The notes: generated by a model not told the origin, from the letters alone. Shown: positions 1 through 5,473, counted from the first letter of the stretch. The stretch: DNA of 5,723 bases from Clostridia bacterium (GCA_900755995.1 CAAEIM010000187.1:1-5723), one strand, 5' to 3'. A program made the numbers and translations.

Positions 1-60
1 ACCGCCTTTTGAAAAAGGCGGGCGAAAACTTTTTGTTATTTTGCTATCAAAAAGTAGTTT
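1..60. repeat. Palindromic intergenic sequence at left edge (two hairpins)
   Basis: Two inverted repeats are visible. The first pairs CCGCCTTT (2-9) with AAAGGCGG (14-21) around a TGAA loop. The second pairs ACTTTTTG (28-35) with CAAAAAGT (48-55) around a 12-nt loop, and can be extended by AAA 25-27 with TTT 58-60 across a 2-nt bulge. Neither hairpin has a clean T-tract on either strand, so they are not obvious terminators. The GC-rich hairpin followed by GGGCGAAAACTTTTTG resembles a dispersed palindromic sequence that I recall being common between genes of gut Clostridia; this is memory and was not searched. The window edge probably cuts the element. Confidence 0.45.
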
Positions 61-70
61 ATCGACAGAC

Positions 71-112
71 TAAGGCTTACAACTAAACTCAGTTGTAAGC
101 CTTATTGTTTTT
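71..112 (+). terminator. Rho-independent terminator for a gene left of the window
   Basis: A perfect 14-bp stem, TAAGGCTTACAACT (71-84) paired with AGTTGTAAGCCTTA (91-104), closes a 6-nt AAACTC loop and is followed by TTGTTTTT (105-112). The T-rich side lies to the right, so it fits a rightward transcript entering from beyond position 1. Read leftward, the stem is followed by GTCTGTCGATAA with no T-run, so it is a poor terminator for rsmE. Confidence 0.7.
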
Positions 113-245
113 ATACAAGTGTTTAAAAAATGCAAATTAATATTTAATTTATAGTTATATACTTTCCGGCACAAACAAAAAAGTAAAGATAAGAAGAAAG
201 CGATTGTCGGGCAATATAGGTTTTGGCTATAAAAAGACTATCTGC
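113..245. other. Non-coding AT-rich gap, no clear feature
   Basis: No convincing reading frame lies between the terminator on the left and the tandem repeat at the end of rsmE. The stretch is AT-rich, with a purine-rich patch around 175-200. One extra TCGGGC at 207-212 matches the core of the tandem repeat that begins at 246. No clear leftward terminator for rsmE is visible here. Confidence 0.5.
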
Positions 246-286
246 TCGGGCTAAAAAAACTCGGGCCAAAAAATCGGGCTAAAAAT
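246..286. repeat. Three-copy TCGGGCYAAAAAA tandem repeat
   Basis: Three adjacent direct copies are present: TCGGGCTAAAAAAAC (246-260), TCGGGCCAAAAAA (261-273) and TCGGGCTAAAAAT (274-286). The unit is 13-15 nt and the copies differ by C/T at position 7 and by A-run length. The rightmost copy contains the rsmE stop codon (TAG on the minus strand, 279-281) and the preceding codon. The copies are direct, not inverted, so they form no hairpin with each other. On the minus strand they read as T-runs separated by GCCCGA. Confidence 0.7.
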
Positions 287-1004
287 TGTTTGTTTGATAC
301 ATTATTATAGATAGTGCGGCTAAAGGGGCGGTTTCTGCTCTTAAAATTCTCTTGCCCAATGTCGCAGGCTGACCTCCGATTTCTATAATTTTTTGTACCT
401 CTGATTCCTCAAATCCTCCCTCACTGCCTATAAACATTGCTATATTTTTCGGCTTTTTGTCAAGAATTTTGCTTACTTTTTCGCCGCCAAGCTCATAAAA
501 TATAATTTTTTTCTCACTTTCTTTGCTCATTTCCGCCGCTTTTTCAAAGGTTACACAGTCACCTATTTTCGGAATTATTCCCCGTCTGCTCTGCATAGCC
601 GCCTGCAAAGCTATCTTTTGCCACCGCTCACATTTCTTTTTTATTGACCTTTCATCAGGTCTGGACACGCACCTTGCCGACAGTACAGGAACAATTTTTG
701 ATATGCCAAGCTCAACGCATTTTTGAACAATATAATCCATTTTGTCGCCCTTTGGGAGCGCCTGATACAGAGTTACAAACACATCAGGCTCGTTTTCACA
801 GGGCTTTTTTTCTGTAATTTTTACGGCTGAATATTCGGGTGTTATCTCAGTCAGCACACACTCGCATCTGGTGTTGTCGGGAGTAACGAGAGTGAGAGCC
901 TCACCCTTTTTCATTCTGAGTGATTTTGAAATATGCCGTGCATTTTCACCGGAAATTATGTAGGTGTCGGCGGCAATATTTTCATCTGTAAAAAACCAAG
1001 CCAT
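279..1004 (-). CDS. rsmE: 16S rRNA (uracil1498-N3)-methyltransferase RsmE
   Basis: RsmE is a SAM-dependent cytoplasmic enzyme of the SPOUT (trefoil-knot) superfamily that methylates N3 of U1498 in helix 44 of 16S rRNA in the assembled small subunit. The 241 residues match the usual family length. Residues 1-70 form the PUA-like RNA-binding domain, with the typical RHISKSLRMKKGE at 23-35. The SPOUT domain follows: LPKGDKMDYIVQKCVELG (83-100), ERWQKIALQAAMQSRR (126-141), the SAM-loop motif IGSEGGF (192-198) and LGKRILRAETAPLAAL (216-231) in the knot. The family usually has GPEGG, so S194 is a mild variant. The start is supported by AGAGGT six bases upstream (1011-1016) and by an M-x-x-F-F N-terminus. 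In many Firmicutes rsmE follows prmA; here it stands alone, divergent from rubrerythrin. No clear terminator is visible for it. Confidence 0.96.
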   Translation of the reverse strand: MAWFFTDENIAADTYIISGENARHISKSLRMKKGEALTLVTPDNTRCECVLTEITPEYSAVKITEKKPCENEPDVFVTLYQALPKGDKMDYIVQKCVELGISKIVPVLSARCVSRPDERSIKKKCERWQKIALQAAMQSRRGIIPKIGDCVTFEKAAEMSKESEKKIIFYELGGEKVSKILDKKPKNIAMFIGSEGGFEESEVQKIIEIGGQPATLGKRILRAETAPLAALSIIMYQTNNF

Positions 1005-1035
1005 ATTAAAACCTCTTTATTGTCTTTTTGATTTT

Positions 1036-1064
1036 AATATATCAAAAAAGCCGCATAATTGCAA
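1036..1064 (-). promoter_or_regulatory. Sigma-A promoter of rsmE, extended -10
   Basis: On the minus strand, -35 TTGCAA (1064-1059) is separated by exactly 17 bp from -10 TATATT (1041-1036). A TGA just before the -10 gives an extended -10. Transcription would start near 1029, leaving a leader of about 25 nt that carries the AGAGGT ribosome site. An inverted repeat, TTTTTGAT (1025-1032) with ATCAAAAA (1041-1048), spans the -10 and start region and could be an operator or chance in AT-rich DNA. Confidence 0.65.
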
Positions 1065-1088
1065 GCTTTTTACAAATCTGAATATACG

Positions 1089-1116
1089 CTGACTTTGCGG
1101 CTATACTATATATAGA
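1089..1116 (+). promoter_or_regulatory. Possible promoter of the rubrerythrin gene
   Basis: CTGACT (1089-1094) and TATAGA (1111-1116) are 16 bp apart and would start transcription near 1123, just ahead of the GGAAAGG ribosome site. Each box matches only 4 of 6 consensus bases. An alternative -10, TATACT at 1102-1107, has no good -35. I see no clear PerR-type box, although PerR-family control of rubrerythrins is common in related bacteria. Confidence 0.3.
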
Positions 1117-1144
1117 AAAGAAAATGACGGAAAGGCTGATATAT

Positions 1145-1681
1145 ATGAATTTAAAGGGTTCACAAACCGAGAAAAATCTTGAGGCGGCTCTCGCAGGAGA
1201 GTCTATTGCAAGAAACAAATATACGTTTTTTGCCGATAAAGCAAAGACAGACGGCTTTGAGCATATAGCGCAGATTTTTAGGGAAACGGCGGAGAATGAA
1301 AAAGCTCACGCTGAAATATGGTATAAGCTTTTGTCCGAGAATATCGCCTCAACCGAAGATAACCTCAGCACAGCCGCAGACGGAGAATACTACGAGTGGA
1401 GCGATATGTATCCTCAGTTTGCAAAAACAGCAAGGGAGGAGGGCTTTGCCTTCATTGCAGGTCTGTTTGATATGGTCGCAGAAATTGAAAAACAGCACGA
1501 GCAGAGGTTCAAAAACCTGCTTAATAATGTGAAGGAAAAGCTTGTATTTTCAAAGGACGGAGAGGCTGTTTGGATATGCCGAAACTGCGGTCATATTTGC
1601 GTTGGAAAGTCCGCTCCTGCCGTTTGCCCCGTCTGTGCTTATCCTCAAAGTTATTTTCAGATTAAAGCCGAAAATTGCTGA
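1145..1681 (+). CDS. rbr: Rubrerythrin (diiron peroxidase with rubredoxin tail)
   Basis: Rubrerythrin reduces hydrogen peroxide to water in the cytoplasm of anaerobes, taking electrons through its rubredoxin centre. The 178-residue product has the standard two-part layout. Residues 1-130 are a ferritin-like four-helix bundle whose diiron ligands can be aligned to the Desulfovibrio enzyme: E19; E52 and H55 in ENEKAH; E81 and E84 in GEYYE; E115 and H118 in EIEKQH. Residues 143-178 are the rubredoxin-like knuckle, CRNC at 145-148 and CPVC at 161-164, with the rubrerythrin spacing of 12 between pairs. I place the start at 1145 because GGAAAGG (1129-1135) lies 9 nt upstream and MNLKGSQTEKNL is the typical N-terminus. 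An in-frame ATG at 1124 would add 7 residues but has a weaker ribosome site. A single-gene unit is likely, with a terminator just downstream. Confidence 0.95.
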   Translation: MNLKGSQTEKNLEAALAGESIARNKYTFFADKAKTDGFEHIAQIFRETAENEKAHAEIWYKLLSENIASTEDNLSTAADGEYYEWSDMYPQFAKTAREEGFAFIAGLFDMVAEIEKQHEQRFKNLLNNVKEKLVFSKDGEAVWICRNCGHICVGKSAPAVCPVCAYPQSYFQIKAENC

Positions 1682-1704
1682 TTTTAAATTAAATAAAAAT
1701 AGTC

Positions 1705-1740
1705 AAAAATTGAGTTTTGTAAAAGAAACTCAATTTTTTT
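1705..1740 (+). terminator. Rho-independent terminator of the rubrerythrin gene
   Basis: A perfect 13-bp stem pairs AAAAATTGAGTTT (1705-1717) with AAACTCAATTTTT (1726-1738) around an 8-nt loop. The T-run at 1734-1740 overlaps the right arm. It lies 23 nt after the rubrerythrin stop codon. Confidence 0.85.
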
Positions 1741-1966
1741 ATGCTTAAAAAACTCAGTAAATAAGGCGTTTTTCAGCTTATTAAGGAAAAACAAAATTAC
1801 ACTATATTATATTGTAATACTTTTGTAATATATACCTCTTTTTGATTACATACTTGTTACAAATCGGTATCTAAAAAGTAAACTTTCATTTTCTTGCAAT
1901 TTGACTACAAATTTGCAGGATTTTAATTCAAAAAACGAATTTTTAATTTGCTTTTTGAGAAAAAAA
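1741..1966. other. AT-rich non-coding stretch with ATTACA/TGTAAT cluster
   Basis: I find no gene between the rubrerythrin terminator and the control region of the next gene. Visible structure is limited to a cluster of hexamers: ATTACA (1796-1801), TGTAAT (1813-1818), TGTAAT (1824-1829), ATTACA (1845-1850) and the related TGTTACA (1855-1861). The two TTGTAATA copies (1812-1819, 1823-1830) are 11 bp apart, about one helical turn. An imperfect dyad, TGCAATTTG (1895-1903) with CAAATTTGCA (1908-1917), follows. These could be protein sites for an upstream region, but base composition makes chance plausible. Confidence 0.35.
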
Positions 1967-2018
1967 GTCAAATCCTATGTGCATATTGTACAAAAACTCT
2001 ACTTTAGGATTGTTTGAC
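1967..2018. promoter_or_regulatory. Inverted repeat overlapping the -35 box (candidate operator)
   Basis: GTCAAATCCTA (1967-1977) is the reverse complement of TAGGAT...TTGAC (2005-2010 and 2014-2018), apart from a 3-nt TGT interruption. The right arm includes most of the -35 box of the downstream promoter. Between the arms lies a smaller imperfect dyad, TGTGCATATTGTACA (1978-1992). The position suits a repressor or activator site, but no regulator family is recognised. Confidence 0.45.
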
Positions 2019-2042
2019 ATATTCAAAATCGGGGTCTATAAT
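2014..2042 (+). promoter_or_regulatory. Perfect-consensus sigma-A promoter of the 3D-domain gene
   Basis: TTGACA (2014-2019) and TATAAT (2037-2042) match the consensus at all 12 positions with the optimal 17-bp spacer. Transcription would begin near 2049, about 125 nt before the start codon. A promoter this close to consensus normally implies strong basal transcription, so control may act through the overlapping dyad or through the leader. Confidence 0.9.
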
Positions 2043-2048
2043 ATCGCC

Positions 2049-2174
2049 AATGCTTTTGAGCGGCTCAAAAAAGCCGCAAAAAGACTTTCACAATACAGCC
2101 AAATTTTAAAAAAAAGCCAAACGGAAAGCGAATTTTGCACTTGCAAATTTGCTGAAGAAAGGAATTGAATTCTT
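2049..2174 (+). promoter_or_regulatory. Structured 5' leader with alternative hairpins
   Basis: The inferred leader of about 125 nt holds two overlapping stems that cannot form together: TTTTGAG (2054-2060) with CTCAAAA (2064-2070), 7 bp around a CGG loop; and GCGGCT (2060-2065) with AGCCGC (2072-2077), 6 GC-rich pairs around CAAAAA. Further on, GCGAATTTTGC (2128-2138) pairs with GCAAATTTGC (2143-2152) around ACTT, with one G-U pair and one bulge, ending 4 nt before the ribosome site AGAAAGGA (2156-2163). There is no T-tract, so an attenuator is not obvious. I do not recognise a known riboswitch; the conserved ydaO (c-di-AMP) core, which controls related wall hydrolases, is not seen. Confidence 0.45.
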
Positions 2175-3317
2175 ATGAAGCTACACACATTTTCAAAGCC
2201 TGCACTTAAATGGACGGTGTCAGCAATTCTTTGCGCCGCACTTGCCGCAGGAGCTTTTGTAAATGCTGCAGCAGATATCGCTACACCTGATGAGGCGTCA
2301 AACGCTGACAACAGGGTGTATGTAGAGAGCACAACCGAGTTTGAGGTTGGCAACGGCGACGTTATGGTGAGCAAAAACCAGAATTTTAATATGTCGTTTG
2401 AAGTAATCAAGGCAAACACAATAGTTATTGACAACTGCGGAGTGAAGCAGACAATTTCTCTTGCCAAGGGTACTGTCGAAGAGGTTTTAAAAAGAACCGG
2501 AATCACTCTGACGGAAAACCAGTATGTTACACCGTCACTCAACACTGTTATCACAGGCGATATGAACATATTCGTTTACAACGCAAAGACAGTAAACCTT
2601 ACAACAAACGGTGTGGAGATGAGCGTAAAAGTTCCAGAGGGAACAGTTGAAAATGCTCTGAATGTTCTCGGATACGAAATCGGTGAGGACGATATTCTCA
2701 ATGTTGACAAAAATGCTCAGGTTGAGGACTCAATGAACATCGTTTACAAGAAGGTTACATATGTTGACGAGGTTTCAACCGAGAAAATTCCGTACGATAC
2801 CGTAGAAAAGGATTCAGACGAAATCCTCACAGGTGAAAGCGAAGTATCTCAGAACGGCGCTGACGGTGAAAAACAGATTACAAAGAGATGCAAGTACATT
2901 GACGGCAAGTATGATTCAACCAAGGTTATTGATGAAAAGGTAGTCAAAGAGCCTACCGACAAAATCGTGCTCAACGGCACAAAGAGAGCCACTACAACAG
3001 ATTCAAGCGGCGCTCCTGTTTCATACAGCTATATGGTCACCGGCTCGGGCACAGCTTACACAGCCGCTCCGGGTGCGCTCACAGCAACAGGCGCAGAGGT
3101 GTTTGAGGGCGGTGTTGCAGTAAACCCGAACATTATCCCTTACGGCTCAAGGCTTTACATAGAAGCTGCGGACGGCAGCCACGTTTACGGCTATGCAACA
3201 GCCGTTGACACAGGCGGAGCTTTAATGGACGGCTCAGCAATCGTTGACCTTTTCTATTTCAGCTATGACGACTGCGTAAGCTTTGGCAGACGAGATGTCA
3301 ATGTTTATGTTCTCTGA
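2175..3317 (+). CDS. Secreted YabE/RpfB-like wall protein: DUF348, G5, 3D domains
   Basis: This is probably an exported peptidoglycan-cleaving protein of the YabE/RpfB-like class; the 3D domain shares the double-psi beta-barrel fold of MltA lytic transglycosylases. Of 380 residues, 1-33 are a signal peptide (basic start, hydrophobic 14-32, possible cleavage after AAA at 33). Two DUF348-like repeats follow at about 82-134 and 138-192, a G5-like domain at about 194-270, and the 3D domain at 287-380. The 3D part shows GTAYTA (292-297), TATG (303-306), AVNPNIIPYGS (315-325), VDTGG (344-348), VDLFY (357-361) and FGRRDV (370-375). D345 and D358 match the two MltA aspartates (D297, D308; the latter catalytic). 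The usual AVDP is AVNP here, replacing the first of the three aspartates with N317. The ribosome site AAAGGA lies 11-12 nt upstream of ATG, slightly long. It is monocistronic, with its own promoter, leader and terminator. Confidence 0.9.
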   Translation: MKLHTFSKPALKWTVSAILCAALAAGAFVNAAADIATPDEASNADNRVYVESTTEFEVGNGDVMVSKNQNFNMSFEVIKANTIVIDNCGVKQTISLAKGTVEEVLKRTGITLTENQYVTPSLNTVITGDMNIFVYNAKTVNLTTNGVEMSVKVPEGTVENALNVLGYEIGEDDILNVDKNAQVEDSMNIVYKKVTYVDEVSTEKIPYDTVEKDSDEILTGESEVSQNGADGEKQITKRCKYIDGKYDSTKVIDEKVVKEPTDKIVLNGTKRATTTDSSGAPVSYSYMVTGSGTAYTAAPGALTATGAEVFEGGVAVNPNIIPYGSRLYIEAADGSHVYGYATAVDTGGALMDGSAIVDLFYFSYDDCVSFGRRDVNVYVL

Positions 3318-3327
3318 TATAAAATTT

Positions 3328-3361
3328 AAGCGGAGGTGCTTTTGCATTTCCGCTTTTTTTT
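3328..3361 (+). terminator. Rho-independent terminator of the 3D-domain gene
   Basis: AAGCGGAGGTGC (3328-3339) pairs with GCATTTCCGCTT (3344-3355) around a TTTT loop, giving 12 bp with two G-U pairs. Eight T residues (3354-3361) follow. It starts 10 nt after the stop codon. Confidence 0.93.
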
Positions 3362-3375
3362 AAATAACATTATGC

Positions 3376-3404
3376 TTGATTTATTTAAGCAGATAATGTA
3401 TAAT
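3376..3404 (+). promoter_or_regulatory. Promoter of the lipoprotein gene, embedded in a dyad
   Basis: TTGATT (3376-3381) and TATAAT (3399-3404) are 17 bp apart; transcription would start near 3411, about 31 nt before the ATG. An inverted repeat, ACATTATGCTT (3367-3377) with AAGC-ag-ATAATGT (3387-3399), is 11 bp with a 2-nt bulge. It covers the start of the -35, most of the spacer and the first base of the -10, a placement expected of a repressor operator. Confidence 0.7.
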
Positions 3405-3441
3405 TAATTTTATAATTTTGCTTTGAAAGGATAATGAATAT

Positions 3442-4002
3442 ATGAAGAAGATGATAGCCGCAGTGCTTATGGCTTCATTTATAGCAATTTCAGCAGCAGG
3501 CTGCGGATATAACGACGCTCTCGAAAAAGCCTCTCAGGCAACCCAGCAGACCACCTCTGCGACTCAGCAGAACGCTACCAAGGACGAAACAAAGGTAAGT
3601 GACGCTGACTATAAGGATAATTTTGAAGGTCTGTGCAGCTATATGATGGATAAAGGCTACTATACCAAGGATACCAAAACTACTGAAATGGATTCATCGT
3701 TCATTGGTGCAAAGCAGGGCATTAAGTACAGTGTAAGCAACGAGCTTGCTATTGAGTTTTACGAGTACGATACAAAAAATTTGAACGATAAGGCTAAGAA
3801 AATCGTTAATGAGGTAAAAAGCAGCAACAGCTTTACTATCATTGAGGGTTATCCTGTAAATGCCGCTTATCTTTCAAACAACGGAAAGTATCTTATGATT
3901 TATAACAGTACCAAGATAGATAAAGATAAGCCTGACGAAAATTCTCAGGAATATAAAAACCGTGAGCAGGCTGTAAAGGATTTTCTTGATTTTAAAAACT
4001 AA
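3442..4002 (+). CDS. Small envelope lipoprotein of unknown function
   Basis: The 186-residue product starts with a lipoprotein signal: MKK, a hydrophobic stretch 4-19, and the lipobox AAGC with the acylated cysteine at C21. The mature protein should be anchored to the outer face of the membrane. Residues 28-52 are a low-complexity Gln/Thr/Ser/Ala linker containing two SATQQ/QATQQ units. A folded domain of roughly 58-186 follows, rich in Lys, Asp and Tyr, with FEGLCSYMMDKGYY (61-74), an alternating strand-like ELAIEFYEYD (101-110), and GKYLMIYNS (148-156). I do not recognise a family and see no catalytic motif. GAAAGGA (3425-3431) lies 10 nt before the ATG. It appears monocistronic, with a dyad-covered promoter and a shared downstream terminator. 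Adjacency to the wall protein hints at an envelope role but proves no link. Confidence 0.88.
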   Translation: MKKMIAAVLMASFIAISAAGCGYNDALEKASQATQQTTSATQQNATKDETKVSDADYKDNFEGLCSYMMDKGYYTKDTKTTEMDSSFIGAKQGIKYSVSNELAIEFYEYDTKNLNDKAKKIVNEVKSSNSFTIIEGYPVNAAYLSNNGKYLMIYNSTKIDKDKPDENSQEYKNREQAVKDFLDFKN

Positions 4003-4011
4003 TACATAAAT

Positions 4012-4049
4012 AAAAGGGGAGATACCGGATTTGGTATCTCCTCTTTTTT
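4012..4049. terminator. Bidirectional terminator between convergent genes
   Basis: AAAAGGGGAGATACC (4012-4026) pairs with GGTATCTCCTCTTTT (4033-4047) around a GGATTT loop: 15 bp with one G-U pair. Rightward it ends in TTTTTT (4044-4049), stopping the lipoprotein transcript 9 nt after its stop codon. Leftward it gives TTTTATTTAT, and lies 10 nt past the stop of the convergent membrane gene, so it can serve both. Confidence 0.9.
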
Positions 4050-4057
4050 AATAAATA

Positions 4058-5326
4058 TCAATCTTTAAGCATAGTTCCGCAGTATGGGCAGTAGCTCATA
4101 TTTGACGGTGATGTTTTGCCGCAGCCTGGGCAGGTCAGCTCATTAGGATTATTGTTCACAGGTTTGTTATTTACAGTATTTACCGGCTGTCCAGAATTGT
4201 TAAACACCGGCTGAAATTCAAAATTCTGAGTAGGCATAGGCGGTGTATTCTGAGGTGCGTTGGCGGTATAAGGGTTTTCATAAACAAATGCTTCGGGATT
4301 TCCAATAGGAGTGCTCTCCTGCGGATAATTATTGCTTCTGTTGTTCGGGTAAGCCGACTGCGGCACGTATGGAGAGGGACCGTTCTGATTAATAGGGTTA
4401 ACAGGAGGCTGAGCGGAATAGTTTTGAACAGGAGTTCGACCGTCAAAAAATTCGGTGGCGTCATTACTGTTTGGTGCGAGCACAAGATTACTCGTGTTTT
4501 TCTTTATGTAATTATAGTACATAATCGCAAGCACACCAATAAGTATAAATGGCAGGGCGTCTATTATACTTCTTACGATTGAAAGAGCAAGAGATGTATT
4601 TATAAATGAAGTCATATCGCCTAAATTTGGAAACTGTACATTGTCTTCTATATTTGACTCGATCCATAAAAGAAAATAATCAAATGCTTCTGAAATTTTA
4701 GATGACGAACAATAAAATATTATTGAAAGGGCAATATTTGAAGCTGCATATAAAAACGCAGTCACAGCAGTAAATATGGCTGACCTTTTAGTTATAAAAA
4801 CAGAAGACAGAGAATATTTGATTCCGCCGGTAAATCTACTCATACCCAGATAGAGTAAAAATGCAGAAAGATACGTTATAAAACTACAAATAATCAGTAT
4901 TAAGAAAGTGTTAAAAATAAAGTCAGGAAGTTCACCGGAAAATACAAAGAATAAAATTCCTAAAATAATTATTACTGCAAGAGAAATTGCGTTGAGTACA
5001 GTATAAATTATAGAAGCTACCCTTGCTACGGTAACAGCACCGTTAAGTTTTACATAAGTTTTTTTGCTTCGTGATTTACAATAAAGCATTAAAAATGAAA
5101 TAAGAAACAAAATGGAGCTAAGTTCAATGCTGGAGTTCACTCTGATATTTGAATTACCAAGCATATCGGTTTGAAATAACAGAGTAATCAGGGTTATAAT
5201 CGGCGAAATAAAACAATAAATGATTGATATGCCAAAGAATATTGCTGTTATCAGCACAATAGGTTTTCTGAAAAATCCTCTTAGTATATCAACGTTGCGC
5301 TGGTAGGGATTAAATGTTTGATTCAT
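4058..5326 (-). CDS. Six-helix membrane protein with C-terminal zinc ribbon
   Basis: The 422-residue protein is of unknown function. Hydrophobic segments at about 23-51, 68-84, 102-129, 136-160, 181-205 and 244-271 suggest six membrane helices, which would put both ends in the cytoplasm. The loop at 206-243 is acidic. A tail follows at about 280-395 that is rich in Pro, Asn, Gln and Tyr and looks disordered, with repeats such as QPPVNP, NNKPVNNNP and TPPMP. The last 25 residues carry a CPGC (399-402) and CPYC (413-416) zinc ribbon of the short type found on many bacterial regulatory and membrane proteins. No transporter, protease or enzyme motif is visible. AGGAGG (5333-5338) sits 6 nt before the ATG, a near-ideal ribosome site. 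It lies alone between a convergent lipoprotein and a divergent strong promoter region. The zinc ribbon could be an interaction or folding module. Confidence 0.88.
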   Translation of the reverse strand: MNQTFNPYQRNVDILRGFFRKPIVLITAIFFGISIIYCFISPIITLITLLFQTDMLGNSNIRVNSSIELSSILFLISFLMLYCKSRSKKTYVKLNGAVTVARVASIIYTVLNAISLAVIIILGILFFVFSGELPDFIFNTFLILIICSFITYLSAFLLYLGMSRFTGGIKYSLSSVFITKRSAIFTAVTAFLYAASNIALSIIFYCSSSKISEAFDYFLLWIESNIEDNVQFPNLGDMTSFINTSLALSIVRSIIDALPFILIGVLAIMYYNYIKKNTSNLVLAPNSNDATEFFDGRTPVQNYSAQPPVNPINQNGPSPYVPQSAYPNNRSNNYPQESTPIGNPEAFVYENPYTANAPQNTPPMPTQNFEFQPVFNNSGQPVNTVNNKPVNNNPNELTCPGCGKTSPSNMSYCPYCGTMLKD

Positions 5327-5354
5327 AATTATCCTCCTAATGATTGTTAATTAT

Positions 5355-5383
5355 ATTTTATATTATAGAAACCATAATTTCAA
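5355..5383 (-). promoter_or_regulatory. Probable promoter of the zinc-ribbon membrane gene
   Basis: On the minus strand TTGAAA (5383-5378) and TAAAAT (5360-5355) each match 5 of 6 consensus bases with a 17-bp spacer, giving a start near 5348 and a leader of about 22 nt. The AT-rich region also contains TATAAT-like hexamers at other spacings, so the exact -10 is uncertain. Confidence 0.5.
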
Positions 5384-5473
5384 TACTAATGCCAAATAAA
5401 AACTATTTTTTAATATTAGACTATATATTGTGGTTGTTTGTAAGATTAATAAGAATATAGACGAATAAGAAAG
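5384..5473. other. AT-rich divergent spacer, no gene
   Basis: Between the leftward promoter of the membrane gene and the A-tract region of the rightward promoters I see no coding potential and no stable hairpin. Frames open on the minus strand here translate to Phe/Leu/Ser-rich low-complexity peptides without ribosome sites and look accidental. Confidence 0.5.

Noticed and set aside
523..726. Plus-strand open frame of 67 codons inside rsmE
   Set aside because: It is antisense to a well-conserved gene, has no ribosome site and resembles no family.
1296..1748. Two plus-strand frames (78 and 68 codons) overlapping rubrerythrin in another frame
   Set aside because: Both are shadows of the rubrerythrin gene; the second also runs through its terminator.
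2060..2082. GC-rich hairpin in the leader as a terminator
   Set aside because: It is followed by A-residues, not T-residues, on the plus strand, and no leftward gene ends here.
1977..2168. 63-codon plus-strand frame upstream of the 3D-domain gene
   Set aside because: It spans the consensus promoter, so it would begin before the transcription start; it has no ribosome site and its sequence is that of a structured leader.
2036..2569. 177-codon minus-strand frame
   Set aside because: It is antisense to the signal peptide and DUF348 region, with no ribosome site; the plus-strand domains are clear.
4180..4485. 101-codon minus-strand frame inside the zinc-ribbon membrane gene
   Set aside because: It is an alternate frame of the Pro/Asn-rich tail; the composition is an artefact of the frame shift.
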